Shown: in pieces, positions 25,063 through 38,430 of the stretch
How the letters are laid out: each line of letters opens with the position of its first letter
How positions within the stretch are numbered: the first letter of the stretch is position 1
Assembly (NCBI GenBank): GCA_034638255.1
Contig: JAWPGT010000012.1
Coordinates: forward strand, 186,001-250,000
Direction: 5' to 3'
From: Coprinus comatus
Lineage: Eukaryota; Basidiomycota; Agaricomycetes; Agaricales; Agaricaceae
DNA length: 64,000 nt
Notes under the pieces: generated by a model
What the model was told of the DNA's origin: nothing
What the model saw: only the letters and a program-made list of their open reading frames with translations
The model's database searches: none
Translations under genes and position numbers: made by a program

Positions 25063-26281
25063 ATGATCCCCGCCATCCCTCACAATCGTGTTTACACTAT
25101 TGCCGTCTTACCTGGCGATGGGATAGGATTGGAGGTCATGCCTCCAGCCTTGCGATGCCTTGAGGCTGCTGCCAAGCGCTTTGGTTTCCAATTTAACTTT
25201 CATCATTACGAGTGGGCATCATGTACTTATTACAAGAAACACGGCACCATGTTACCCAATGACTGGAAAGACTTGCTGCGGACATGCGATGCTATCTATT
25301 TTGGTGCAGGTAAGGAGAGCGTGTGTTCCCCGCATTATCGAGAGTTACAATCGCTTAGCTCTCGCTTATCATATAGTTGGAGATCCCGACACTGTACCAG
25401 ATCATATTTCTCTTTGGGGAAGCATTTTACAGTTCCGAAGAGAGTTTGATCAATTTATCAATCTACGACCATGTCGTATTATCCCTGGGGTTACTTCCCC
25501 GTTGGCCAATAGAGACGGAAGACGTATCGACTTCATAACTGTACGGGAGAATACTGAAGGGGAATACTCTTCAATTGGTGGTCGGATCTTTGAAGGAACA
25601 GAACGGGAGACGATTATTCAGAATACCATCTTCACTCGGGTTGGAGTGGACCGCGTCGTGCGGTATGCATTCGAGCTTGCTAGAAGTCGGCCCGCAAAAA
25701 AACTCACATCTGCTACAAAATCTAATGGCATATCCATCACCATGCCGTACTGGGATGAAAGAGTAGAGGCTATCGGAAAGGAATATCCGGATGTCAAGGT
25801 CGACAAATATCACATCGACATTTTATGTGCCCACTTCGTTATAAGGCCACATATCTTTGACGTTGTTGTAGGCTCTAACTTATTCGGAGACATTCTCTCC
25901 GATCTCGGTCCAGCATGTACTGGAACCATTGGCATAGCCCCATCCGCGAACCTCAACCCATCGTCAAAACGTGATGATCCAAATTGGTGTCCTAGTCTAT
26001 TCGAGCCTGTGCACGGGAGTGCACCAGACATTGCGGGCAAAGGAATTGCGAACCCTGTTGGCATGATTTGGGCAGGGCAAATGATGTTGGAACACCTGGG
26101 AGAGAATGAAGCAGCACGTGCGATGATGTTCGCAATCGAAGCTGTTTTGAAGAATGCAAAGGAGGCACAGGATTGTGGTAAAGAAGCACTTTTGACACCC
26201 GATATGCATGGAAACGGGACAACAGAAGGCTTAGGATCTGCAATTGAAGCAGAAATTTTGAAGATCAAAATACCATTTTAA
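25063..26281 (+). CDS. Tartrate / D-malate dehydrogenase-like enzyme (isocitrate/isopropylmalate dehydrogenase family)
   Basis: The ATG at 25063 gives [20 protein letters not shown]. One intron (25310-25376, 67 nt) joins AIYFGA to [15 protein letters not shown]. The protein is about 383 residues, normal for tartrate dehydrogenase/decarboxylase. Family signatures are present: the N-terminal LPGDGIG loop, [13 protein letters not shown], the substrate-binding [14 protein letters not shown], the SATKSN motif, [10 protein letters not shown], and the metal/NAD signature [20 protein letters not shown] followed by [10 protein letters not shown] and [19 protein letters not shown]. Such enzymes oxidise D-malate or tartrate with NAD+ and a divalent metal. 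Which substrate applies here cannot be told. No obvious mitochondrial targeting peptide is seen, so it is probably cytosolic. Confidence 0.93.
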
Positions 26282-29200
26282 GCTTGAAGAGCTTCGTTTG
26301 CAACTTTGAGACAGGACGTTGGGAGGGTGTGGAAGTCATTAGGAACGTCGTTGATAAGATTGTAATACCCTCACCGTAAGGAATGTAAAAGTGAAATTGA
26401 AACCAAAATTATTGTCGGTAATACAAATCTGAGAGGAACACTCGAGCGCGCGTGATCGTGATATGTAGTAACACAAGGTGCCTGAAATCAGTGTTGCAGA
26501 GATTTCGACGTACCCTGATACAAGATAGATTTCACTATGATAAATTACTACCCGTTACTACTGATAACACCACAATGAGTGAACTGCGCTCCGTTAAAAT
26601 CTTTCTAACAGAACCGCCTCCGTATGTTGGGCTGAAGATATCTGATACTGTACTAATTTTTCTAGACTCTGATCCACATCCGATAATCCCCCATGGCGTT
26701 ATTAGATTGAGACCGGGTCATAATTACCAGATAAGATGGGTCTGCGCCGCGGGTACAGCAATTCGAAACGTTCCGAGGGAAACTGCGCTATGTTATTTTA
26801 AGTCTTTCCATTGAGGTCTTGGCTAACGCAGAGTCAGACTGCGTCTAACCCATAAATAAGGTGTTCAAGGTTAACTCTTGAGTAGCCAGGAGCTCCTCGG
26901 GCAATAAGAACGACACCGAGCTAACATCCGCAATGGTCCGACTTGTCCATCCCGGACCACGGGTGACAGTGTCAAGTTGTTATTTTGTTCACTTATTCAT
27001 GTTGGAAATAGTTATGCTGACCTCGTGTGTTGATATGTGTTTCTGGTATTTCTGATGATAGGTCATGATTTTCAAGTATACGCATATGTAACCCGGAGCA
27101 AGTCATATAGTTTTCCAACACCGTGACTTAATCCAACCGAACACCGCGTACGATTGTCGCGCGAGGAGAAATATCAGGCCTCGGAAAATTCTTCATTCGC
27201 AAATCAAAACCCAATTATAAGCGAGTGTGTTGAGTACCAAACGTTGGAGGTGCGATATATTTGTTTGGGTCTCTGGTCCGAGGGAATCCTAGGCTCACAA
27301 AATAGAACATAATATTAAGTGTATAGACATTTCGTGATCAAACCGTGGTATGGTTAACATCTAACACTGAGCGTTATGGAAATTTTGACATAAAACTCTT
27401 GGTATCTTGTCGTGGATTTCCCATGGAATCACGAAGTACTCCCGAGATTACTGACAGCTAAATTAATAACTCTATTGGCCAAAATCGGACGATAGTGCTC
27501 ACGTTGCGAAACAAATACTACATACAGTCACCTGGTTATCTTTATGTATTGGGACTGCTGTCCTCATGATATGTAATTAGCCATGGGTATAGCACAGAAT
27601 TAACAAACGTAATACTATATTGAGACTTTTGTTAGCAAACAGAAAGAAGGTGGAGATTGAGAGAATTGATGAACCTTTTCAGGTTACACAGTTGAATTGA
27701 AGCCTGATGGAACCGATTAGTATGTAGTCCCACAAACAAGGCATTAGGGTGTTCTGGTAAGCAATAATAGGTAAGAACAAAGATAGAGTAAAGGTGTAAG
27801 TATGCACCATTCATTTATTGAGCTTCGTGGATCAGACTTAAGTAAGTAGGTCTTCGTTGAAGTTAACTGTTCTGAAAATAGAGATCCGGGAAGGTGCTAG
27901 GAGAAGGACTGAAAAGAAGCTGAAGATGCCCTAGCATAAAGGGTCATAATTCGCATCGGATGTTCCGTGCTCGAACGGCCATTGAGTGATTTCTGCTGAG
28001 CTATCATAGACCTTACGGAATCCAGATCCTCTAACCCTTTCGTTGATAATGTTTTGCAGTAGCTCATACATACCTCTATTGTAATTGGAAGTTTCCCGGA
28101 TCACATGCGAAGCTGGACTCTAGTACTGACTTGGCTTTGAGGTGCTACAATAATCAGTATTGCAGGGAGGAGAGTTTGTGCCAAGTGATATAACGTTAGT
28201 TCCAGACCAGATAGGACGAATGAGAATCGAGGAAATTTTCATCTGTGAGCGATCGATTTGAGTTGGTATACACTTCAATAATCGGACAACATCCACACCT
28301 GGGTTGTCGACGAGAATTCCCTTGTAACTTATTCTTGGCCGTAGGAAAAAGGATCGCATACCACTGTCATATCATTCTTTCGATCGTACATGCTGCTTCC
28401 ATAGCTATTATACCACTGTCTGAGAGCATACACCTCTTCAACGTTATGCTCGACATGGATCGTGCTTGTCGCTAGGACAGGGACTTGACCAAAACCTAAT
28501 GGAAAGTATTAAAAAATCCATAGTAGTGCATGTTGAATTGCATCTACCGTGGTTCCCGATACGCTGGAATGCAAAAATAGTGCCAGAAGGTTGAATTATT
28601 TTGCATGGTGAGTGCAAGCCTCAGGCTTACAACAGTTATAATTAGTATGACGAGGATGACGAGGATGATGACATGAATAAAGAAAGGACATATATAAAGA
28701 ATAAGAAAATAGTAAAGTAGATTAGACACTCTTGTTCCTGTACTTCTACGTCCTCAGAAATACACAAGGGTTCAGTGTATCTTCGGGCGTGTCTAAGCTA
28801 GTGTTTCTTGTCATCGGTATAGACAAGGTTCCAGTGAGCCCATAATCTAATAGTCAGGGATTGTCTTGATTAATCCATGATTTCTATTATCCGTTTGGGT
28901 GTCTAGAAAGGTCTTCAGAAGGCTGAGAACCATGCAACGCGAAGATATCGTACTTCAATTTTAGTATAATAGTTAAGTCCGATTTAAATTGTGCCAACAA
29001 TGTTGTGCACAACCCCTAACACGTCTTGAAAGGAATCACACTTCAATCTTTAATACCCACTAATGGAATTTACAGGACATACCAAGCACATTTACACGTA
29101 ATCCAGCGAGAATATGGTGTATCGGAGACAATTTGAAAGCCAGTGCGGGAGGATTTTCAAGTGGGCACTAGCAAAGAAATAAAAAACTAGAATTACGAAG

Positions 29201-30332
29201 TCCAGGTTTACCTGTTCGATGAAAGTTGCCTGGGTGATCTGATAGTCTTTTCGTTCGCCATATAGATAGGGAAATCATTTTATGTGACGTGATGCAATAG
29301 TCTCTGAAAGATGTAGACCTTCCCTTCGTCGATGGTGGAATAGAGTTCTTTAGCCACAGTACCCTGTGCATAGAGTCCAGAATCCGAGAACCAGTCCTCA
29401 ATTTTGATTAATTATTGAAAGCCCTGGATCATCTGGATGACTCTGAGGGAGGTAAGTGTCACTCAGATTCAATTAATAACTCACTAGTCCTTGCACAGGA
29501 GGCAAGGGAAAACGGTTAGGTCGTTTATCGTAGAAACCGAGGGCGGCAATTCAAACGTAATCTTTCGCTTTGTAATTGGGAGTGATGTACTCGTCGGGTG
29601 AAGGATTGAGTTTGTATAGTTGTATTGATAAGAGCTCTATGGTATCTCCTGGAACTAGTAACACCCTAGTATGTGTGAAATGAAATGAGTCTGGGCACTT
29701 AATAACAAGTATTAGTGCTCTCTTACCAGGCAAAGAATCGCTTTGCTGATCCTAACATTCGCAAAATAATCTCTCTTCTCAGGATTTTGGTCCAACCAAC
29801 CACTGAGTATTTTGACGCATTGGGTGTTATCTATGACAACGGCTTCTTTTTCTTGGACAAGAATGTCCCGAATGAGGGGGTAGTAGAGATTGATAATGGC
29901 ATTAGTTTCGAAAAATTCTGTGAGAGCAGCCAATTTTGTGATGCCATGCTTTGTGGTTGGCATTTTTGAGGCCAAGGAAACGCAAATGCTGGGGACGCGC
30001 AAAACATCGATGTGATATCTTAATTGATATCATTTACCCACACTCATTAATCAAAATTTATCTGATATGCGATCAACTCAATATAGTCAACTCCCGCGCC
30101 GTGAACTATATTACTTGGACGAGGGAGAGGTGCAGCTGGACGGTATACCGCCGAATCCTCAAAATTCAAACAACGCAGTGCATCATCCCTCCGTTGACAG
30201 TGATAAAAATCCAACAAACCAAAAACAACCTATCAAATCCTATTGTTGTCATCTGTGCAGGTAAAGGCAGAGCTATTTATGATTGCACAATGCTTTCAAT
30301 GTGTCATTTACTTCGAGATACTGAAATGATAC
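26282..30332. other. Gene-poor 4-kb region
   Basis: No open frame longer than about 170 codons occurs, and none has a recognisable domain. The best candidate (about 80 codons from an ATG near 26575) has no supporting features. No RNA gene or repeat unit was identified. The last about 300 bases lie downstream of the convergent beta-lactamase-like gene. Confidence 0.5.
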
Positions 30333-32479
30333 TCACACACCTCGATTTAATAGCTGCACAGAATCAAACTTTTGCAAACCACACCTCCGCCGAATCTTTC
30401 CCAATACCCTCTGGAGCTTTCGAGTCGAGTCCTTCCTACCCCAAAACCCACCTTTGAATGCTAAGCCTTCCTCGTCACCTTGAACCCATTCAACTTCAAA
30501 CCTATTATCGAGTCCAATTACAATATCCCCATCGTCTTCCCATTCCCACCCTCCGGCTTGCTCTGATTTATTCGAGTTCTCGACTGTAATATAGGGTGCT
30601 GGAGGAACTCGTGCATACCCTTCTTTTGCTCTAACTTCTGCATTGGTGAAAAGGACAGTAACATTAAAAATATTTTCATTGAAGTGTTCAAGTCTTAGAT
30701 GCGTAACGAAGCTTCGTTTCCAAGGAATGATGAAGGTTGGGACTGTCATGTTTGATCTCTCAAGAATCCTGCGAACAGGTAAACTGTTCAAAAGTTTAGG
30801 ACAATTCGGATGACTGTCTGTAATCATGTCCGGACGGAAGAAAGAGGAAGGTGTAGAAGCAAGTGATTCCCGCACGAGGCAAGGTTGCAGAGTTCCATAA
30901 GCTGGGTGGGTATATGTTCGCTCGGATAAGAGGGATATGGGTAACGTAGGTGGCTTAGGTGAGTCGGGACGAGGTGTTAAACTTTGAGAATCGTTCACAT
31001 AACCAAACCAGACGTCTTCGTATCTATAGTACATCAGTGAACGCTCGGGAAGAGGGTGTAGGAATGAATACCTAGAGTTCCAGTCAATCCCATTTCCTTC
31101 GCCAAAAAGAATATCATCAGCAATACGCCATTTCACAGCTTCCATAAGGAAGCCACCATTAGCATCATTACTCAATGCAATAATGGCAAGGTTGTCATCT
31201 GGGAACCAGGCAACTTGGGATTTGTAACCAGGATTGTTGCCTCCGTGTTCGACGATTTCATGGCCTCGATATGTGTATCTCCATTGTCCGGCACCGTATA
31301 CCTTGGGACTCTATAGACGATTGTTAGCAAAAGATAAATGCAAATCGCTACTGAGACATTAGCGCACAAGTTCAGGGTAGGATGCTTTCCCTTCCGAGAC
31401 TGTTACACCAGTAGCGGCGTGATCAAGGACATCTTCTGGGATGACTATTTTGTTTGTATAAGGGTGTCTCCCATTGTTGAGCAGCGTAGAGACCCAGATC
31501 GTCTACAACATTCTTTAATCTCCAGCTCGTTAAAATGTCTTAAGGCTTACCAAATCCCTAGATGAAGCAAGGACACCACCTGCGCCAGCCCAATTTCGTT
31601 CTTCACCGGGACGGGAAAAATAAGGTACGGTAGGCATCCGAGTGCCGTTGAACCCTTTTGTAATATCCCGCATTGATGCCTGGAAGCCATCGGCAAATGT
31701 GCCTCGCTTCTCTGCTTCTTTAACATCATATGTTGATGATGACATGTTGAGAGGTTTAAAAATGTGTTGCGCGACATAGGACTCGAAGGTTTGATTGAGC
31801 AACAGCTCAGGTAGATATGAGAGTGTTTCGTACATCAGATTGTTGTACTGGAATGTTTGCCTGAACTCAGCAGAGGGCCGAAGGTGACGCATAGTAGAAA
31901 TCTGTGATAAAAATAATCCCCATATCAATCTTTATCGCAAGTTAGGAAATAGAATATACGTACCATTTCAGCAACACCTCCTTGCCGTGCAACACCAGAG
32001 AAGTCGTGTCGAGGCATACCGGTCCTATGTGACAACATATCCTGCAGACTAGTTCCTCTATCCATATCCTCATCCATGAGCCTCCAAAGATCACCATAGA
32101 CCTCTTTGGCTTTCGTCGTCCATTTCAATTCTTTTCCTCGTTCCTCGCGTAATGTCTTGTTCGAAATTAAGAGTCCGACTGAAGACGCGAGAAAAAGTTT
32201 GCTATTAGAAGCGATGGCAAACACTGTATCGGGTGTCACCACATCCCCGCGAGCATTCGCTATTCCATAAGAGCCAAATTCATGATGCCATCCAGCAGGA
32301 GACGCTGGGTCTTGACGGACAACGGCGATTGCCAGCCCCGAAGAATTCCACTTGTCGATTAACGACGTGATGTATTGTTCTGTGCGATGCGATATAAGGT
32401 GTTTGGAACTATTTTCAATGCTGAACGGTATTTGGAGAGCATTGAGCGGTATGGCGAGGGCAAGAAGGGTCAAGAGCAT
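30333..32479 (-). CDS. Secreted beta-lactamase-fold serine hydrolase
   Basis: I chose the ATG at 32479 because it gives a clean signal peptide (MLLTLLALAIPLNA). Exons join over GT-AG introns after VAEM (about 31970), after RDL (48 nt), after YPEL, and after NSR near 31075 (48 nt, in frame). The class C beta-lactamase/esterase triad is complete: SxxK as SNSK in FAIASNSKLF, YxN as QYNNLMYE, and HGG as IVEHGGNNPG. Further family features are LQDMLSHRTGMPRHD, GAGGVLASSRDL and the C-terminal lipocalin-like beta domain. Fungal members hydrolyse esters, lactones or amides, and some act in secondary metabolism. The substrate is unknown. The length of about 590 residues fits the two-domain fungal form. 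Confidence 0.9.
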
Positions 32480-33060
32480 GATTGGGGTACTCAACAAAAA
32501 AATTTACGGCAAACGGCCATTTTAATCCACAAGGCTACAGACTAACAAAAAGGATGAAAATACGATGTTACAGTAGGCGCGTGTAACAATGATTATTGAC
32601 TTACACATTAACTGAGATCTCATGATACATCTGATACAAGGTACGGGGTATCCGGGCTCCTCTTTTGTAAGTGTTATTAGTTGTTCAACACTGGTATTTT
32701 TGATACATTCCACTGGAGGAGAGTAAATTAGAATGAGAGTCCCACTCTCTTCCTGGTTTCCTTCGTTGGCCTATAGCATGTGCGGGAGAGTAGCAGAGCG
32801 CCCAATCCCGAATCATTTATTAATTCATTCCCTGGGGAAATCGGAATATCACTGGACATCGGTGAACGTGTATAAGTTCTCAGGCGCTCTCAAGTGCGAC
32901 TAACTCTCAGGGTTCAAGAAGAGGTCGGCGTTCGCTGAACGTGAGTCTTCATCATTTTACCTAACTTTTAGTTGATAGATGGCGGCAGATGGCATTCTAT
33001 CTCATATAAGACAGCTTCACTAAAACAGCTTCAAGAATCGGAGAGCCTACTTGTTCCTCA
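32480..33060. other. Divergent promoter region between hydrolase and DUF6533 gene
   Basis: These 581 bases lie between the start codons of two divergent genes. A TATA-like CATATAAG at about 33002 lies roughly 55 bases before the DUF6533 start. No other feature was recognised. Confidence 0.45.
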
Positions 33061-34567
33061 ATGACTATTTCTATTTCAGAATTGTTACAACTTATCCAGA
33101 GGCTTGAAGTTGGCATAGAGCATTACCGTCAAGTTAATGTGAGTCTTGTATTCATCAGCCTCCCTTCGCCACCTTTAACGAGTATATATTCAGTATGTCA
33201 ATGGTATGGGAGGATGGTATATTTGCAGAGCGTGTATTTCTCATCACTATTGTTTCCAGTTGCTGCTCTGACAATATTAGTAAGTGTGTAGAAAGTGAAC
33301 GGAAACGTTCAAGTCTGATGCTTTCAATTTATTATATAGGTCTTCGATTGGATTTTGACTTTGGACATGGAGATGTCGTTGGTTTGGCCCCGGAAGTGGA
33401 ACCACATGAAGTTTCTGTACCTTTTAGTTAGATATCTCCCGTTCTTTGATGTGTTTGCTGTTCTCTATAGTGAGCACTTCTGAGGTCTATCGATTGATTA
33501 GTATGTTTTCATTCATTCCTTTCTTTTCCAAGATCAGTTCGGATATGCGTTACCACTTTACATGTGTAGGCTTACTTACGAATTCGCTGGTTGTAAGTGA
33601 TCCTTTCTCTACTCCTCGTTTTCATCTTAACCTATGTTTTTACTATCTACAGGGATGTTCGTGTTTGGTATAACACTCGCAGAAGGTTGGGAGATGATCC
33701 TGTAGCTTCACCTTGGAACTCATTGTTAAATGTTTCATACTCCACTAGTGATCTTAACTCTGCGTACTTGGATAATATGGGAAAAGGAGAAATGGGTAAC
33801 TTACAGCCTCATTGGTGCATTCATTGCAAATGTTTCTGCAGAGATTATTTTGATGGGCATTCATTTGAACCTTGTCGAACGTAAGTCCTTTTTTATTTAT
33901 TTTAGTACGGTGGCTACTACAGGTGTACTAACATCAATCAAAAATCATTTCCCACTTGATAATTTAGAGCTGGTATCACCCGTACCACAATTTCTTGGAT
34001 GTAATGCTACGGGATCGAGTGGCATCCTTGTAGCGTGTTACTCTATTTTGATGGTATATGATGGTGGTAAGTCGAAATATAGATTCACAAAATGGTACCG
34101 CCTTCAACTCGTTGCACTGACGTTCAAACTTCAAAATGTAGTGATCCTTTTGTTTATGGTATTGCGATGTTTCAAGATATGTGAGTCGAGCCTTTGGTGG
34201 CTAACATCGCGTTATTGTAACTGAGGGATAACGATGCTAGTTCAACGTGATGGTAGATCACAGCTCATCAAACTAATCTACACAGACGGCAAGTAATAGT
34301 CCACGCTTGTATGATTAAATCTCACATGTACACGGATATATTCAGGCATCATCTACTATATGTTCCTCTTTGGCAAGCGCCGGTTCTTTCTTCAATACCT
34401 TTACCCAAGTATTGAACTCAGTTTCGATTTAATTTACAGGTCTTTCTCTACTCAATATCTTTGTTATACTCTTATTTCCGGCACGAGTGTCTCCTTTATA
34501 TATTTTAGCCAGCCAAATGACTTTTTCAACGATTTATCTTTTTAGACGGATTTCAACAGGCTTCTAG
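33061..34567 (+). CDS. DUF6533-domain integral membrane protein
   Basis: The ATG at 33061 opens MTISISELLQLIQRLEVG. Small exons then rebuild the DUF6533 signature: FPVAALTILVFDWILTLDME, SLVWPRKW, KFLYLLVRYLPFFDVFAVLYN, then RLTYEFAGWMFVFGITLAEV, ILTLRTWIIWEKEKW and a further helix with NVSAEIILMGIHL. Later exons give VILLFMVLRCFKI, QRDGRSQLIKLIYTDGIIYY and LSLLNIFVILLFP. The stop is at 34565. This pattern gives about seven membrane helices, typical of a large agaricomycete family of unknown function. Two of the last introns start with GC instead of GT (GCAAGT near 34289 and GCAAGC near 34371), and the protein family alignment supports both. The role is unknown; receptor-like topology is only an inference. 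Confidence 0.85.
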
Positions 34568-35224
34568 TAACGTATGTCCTAGTTTCTTCCGGTTTAGATG
34601 TTTTATATTAATGACTGCTATAACCCAAGGTTGGAACGCATTGCTCACTCTGTTCTTGCGTGTAGGGTGTTGTTGCATATAGGGAGTACCATAATGGGGC
34701 TGATGACGACGTGGAGGTAATAGAGTACAAATAAAATATGTGACTGGGTGTGCATTTATTGTTAATTTGCTCAAACAATTGAGTAATGTAGGAGCACTAC
34801 AAAGCATACTAATGTCCATACTTAGGATATTTTATGGTTTGGTAGTGTTGGAGGAGATGTAGACAAAATTTGTGAAGAAAGGACCATTCAATACGATACA
34901 TAGAGTTTGTGATGGAGTCCTCAGGCCAAGAGATGGGGGGCATGCTTACACATTGTTATTATACCAACTAAATCGAACGTCCCACCGATAAGCTTGCACC
35001 ACATTAAAAATTGACTATCTTCACCGACATTACTATTGCAGAGTCTCTGTAAAGGTTGAAACATTGAGGTCACGGTATTCCTAATTCCTGTAATGTAGTT
35101 GTACCTTCTCGATCTGACCCTCATGACCTTAGCCATCCTAAGTTGTTACATTGAAGAGATAGAGATAATCATACTCTTGTTTGAATAGGTTCTGTTCTTC
35201 CGAGCGCACTACCTCCAAAATGTT
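34568..35224. other. Convergent intergenic region
   Basis: This lies between the 3' ends of the DUF6533 gene and COG6. No coding exon, RNA gene or repeat was recognised. It probably holds 3' UTR sequence of both genes. Confidence 0.5.
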
Positions 35225-38199
35225 TCATTGCGACAAGTGTACACATAAACCTCTATGGCTGAGAATACGAAAAGGAGACCTCACTATATCATTCCTACTT
35301 GTGTTCATTGTCAGCTTGATTATCATCTTCATTGGCTTCCTCTTCCTCGTCTTCATCTTCATCTTCATCTTCATCTTCATCTTCGTCTCATCTTCCTCAT
35401 CTTCGTTTTCGTCTTCGTCTTCTTCACCCACGTCATCTCCTTCGTCACCTTCTTCCTCTTCATCCTCCTCCTCATTTTCCATACCAAATATCTGCAATAA
35501 TAAATCAACTCTCCCAAAAGGTCTCTCACCACCAACCAAAGTCCCACCAGCCTCATACTTATTCTCCTCTTTCCCAATTTCATCAATCAATTCCCTATAA
35601 CTCTTAGCCACCCTTCTCAAAGCAGCTTGATGAATCCTTTCATGTAATTTTTGGATAACCAAAAGTGATAATCTAGGCGAATGTAATACTTCTGATCCGG
35701 ATAACCAAGTCGAGAATGATCGTAGGGTTTTTTGAAGATCTGTTGGACGCATTGAAGGAATTCGAGAAAGTGGTTCCTATCATATTAAAATTTTTTTTGT
35801 TGAGTATTTTTGTTTTGTTTTAGATTTGAAAACAAGGAATGAAAACGTACATTTGATGGACGATTTTTACAAAGTTCTGTCACTTGATATATTCCTGCAT
35901 CTTTCATGATGTTGATATACTAGTAGCATTAAAAAAACGCGTCAGTATATATCCTTAGGCTTGTTGAAGTTAGTTGATATATAAGAAAGAACGTACATGT
36001 TCATCTGTGAGAACAGCTATACGTTCATCAATACGTTTCTGAATCACCTCTTGCTTTGCCACAGTAAATGAAAACGGTTCCAAAACAGTCTATCACATAT
36101 TCCATACAATCAATAAAACGGACATTATATCAGGAGAAGGATAAATCCAACTCACCAAAAGATAACTTAGGCAATTAAGGACGAAAACATGATGATCCCA
36201 TTTCGGTCGAACTTTTTTCTTCTGTTCACTAGTAATTGCAACCATCTCCATTATAGGATCAATCATGATATCAAGAATTCTTTGGAAACCAGCTTGAAGT
36301 TCTGTTTTATGTTCGTCACCAACAAGAGATGATTGATATACTGTCATGATTTCTCGGAGTACTTGTGTGTGTTCAAGAACGACAAGAGGCGGTGTAAGTG
36401 AAGTATCATTGACATCCTGTTCGAAAAAGTGACAAAATTATGAGCATATATGATGGAGAAGTCCATGGTGAAGATGATATCGTACCAATTGTATACGGAG
36501 TAAACCACGACCTTGAGATTGAATTGCTTCGTAGAAGACCTGATAAGCAAGGTCGGTGACGCTGTAACTTTATGAGTACCGATATGCGCACTGAGAAAGA
36601 TCAAGAATCTTACTCCTGTAAGGTTTTTGTCAAGATGGCATTATCACCAATTGTCCTTCTCATTGTGATGAGGTAAAACTGTAGGAGGTTGGCAATCTTA
36701 TATGAAACAATACTACTCTCCTGTGAGCGAACAGTTTGTTGTACTCTCATCTACTCATATTCATAAACAAAATTATTCAAAAAAGAAAGGGGAAATCACG
36801 TACCTTCAATGGTACACAAAGTTTCGCGACAGCCAAATCTAATAATTCTTGAATCCATTCTTCCTCTTCTCCACCTGCGCCAAACTTCCTCACGCTACCC
36901 ATCATTCGATTACCACCTTTCCTATCAAACAAACTTTCCAAGAACTCCTGCTCAGCAGCGATAGCTTGATGTACCCAGGCCAGCATATCACCGACGTAAC
37001 GCATAGGGTCATGAGCGTGGAGCTCTATCGGTCTCGGTAGACCTGATGGTCCTCCGCGGGTGAGAGCAGTAATGAAAGATGACATCAGGGTCGCTTGACG
37101 AGCTTCTGATAGAGCAGTTAGAGCTTCACTATTGATTTCATCAGTGAGGTTTGAAAGATGATAATTTTGAAGACACTTGCGTCAGGAGTTCAGGTCTCTT
37201 TCGCAATCGTCGAATAGCCTCTCTTAATGTCGGATTGACTTCAATCATCATTTCTCTGCCAATCTGACGGAACTCATTCGAGGTCCAACGCAAAATCTTC
37301 TCATAACCGTGTTCGAGATACGTTGAGGTAGCTGACATTATATCCCACCTATTAATCTAGTAAATGAAAGCTCATAATCATGATTAATGATACCACCTAC
37401 CCGGCTTGAGTTGGACCCTCCTCGCCAGCCATGAGAACCCTACAATCCTCTCTGATCTTCTCGGTTTTGTCCATAGCCTGGAAGACTCTTGAGCCAACTG
37501 GTACATTCCGCGACATCACACTCTCAATCTCTTGTTCCGTGAGCGTGAACCTCTTCAAGAAAAGTTCGATGATGGATTTCTTCGATGCCACTTCTTGTCT
37601 AAAGCACCACGTTGGGCATTAATCACATTTTTCCAGATTCATTAAAAATGACGTTACCTTTCATCCCTCAAACTACCAGCCTTCTCTAACAGGGCTCTGC
37701 TCGTTTCCTGAGTAAGACCTAATTGCATTTCCGCCTCGTCACAGCTAGCATTCATAGTTCCTAGGTGTTCTTGCAACTCAATCAGTTTCTGAGTATCACA
37801 GAGCCATAAGAATCAGATACACACATTAACAACAGTATGTCAAACAAAAAATCCACACACTTGGTCCACTTCATTCAAAACTTTCAAGAACTGTCTACTT
37901 CCTTCTGCCAACTTCTTCTCCATATCACGTCGTAGATGTTTCCTTGCACGCGCTGCGATCTCTCCTGGTACCAATTCAACTTCAGTTGATGATTGACCAT
38001 CTTCAACGTCAATTTCATCCTCATCCTCGCCATCACGGTCTTCAGAAGGTTTCACAGGTTCCTTTCCTTTCGTCAAGGGTGGTGCATAAAGATCAGAAAG
38101 AGTTTGTAACGCCTCTCGAGTCGCCGTATCTTCAAAGTTTGTGCTTAGGACTTTGTAAAGCCGTAGAGCTACCGGATTACGCGTTTGAGTCGCAGACAT
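35225..38199 (-). CDS. COG6: Conserved oligomeric Golgi complex subunit 6
   Basis: COG6 is part of the lobe B COG tether that captures intra-Golgi retrograde vesicles. The ATG at 38199 gives MSATQTRNPVALRLYKVLST. Exons separated by short introns then carry the family order: the acidic linker, ARARKHLRRDMEKKLAEGSR, the coiled coil LNEVDQ...LIELQEHLGTMN, KKSIIELFLKRFTLTEQE, AMDKTEKIREDCRVLMAG, YLEHGYEKILRWTSNEFRQI, ELHAHDPMRYVGDMLAWVHQ, VFVLNCLSYLL and SRIPSMRPTDLQKTLRSFS near the end. The C-terminus runs into a GAT/GAA hexamer tract. As sequenced it changes from an acidic tail to a Met-Lys repeat and stops at 35225. Adding one G near the tract would keep the acidic frame and stop at 35295-35297. 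Confidence 0.9.
35351..35385. repeat. CTTCAT hexanucleotide microsatellite in the COG6 3' coding end
   Basis: About six tandem CTTCAT units occur (GATGAA on the coding strand) inside the last COG6 exon. In one frame they code for Asp-Glu repeats and in another for Met-Lys repeats. Unit or base loss here directly changes the protein end. Confidence 0.85.
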
Positions 38200-38430
38200 C
38201 TTTCTATCCGTTTGAGATGGTACTGTCTGAGATGAAGAAGGACAGAAACAGCATGAGAGGCCATGATGGGAAGAAGTGACAAACAGGGTATACATGTAAG
38301 CTGTGAGATCAAAATCCAAAGGTCCGTTTCATAATATCATAACAAAGTCCACTACGAATAGGTAAAATGTCCAATCTATCTACAGTATACCAACAAAAAG
38401 AGTACATACAACTAATCAACTATCGAATGT

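Noticed and set aside
26575..26814. 80-codon open frame beginning MSELRSVKIFLTEPP
   Set aside because: No domain, no intron or promoter support, and similar lengths occur by chance in this gene-poor stretch.
35181..35607. Plus-strand Ser- and His-rich open frames
   Set aside because: They are shadows of the GATGAA microsatellite and the last exon of COG6 on the other strand.
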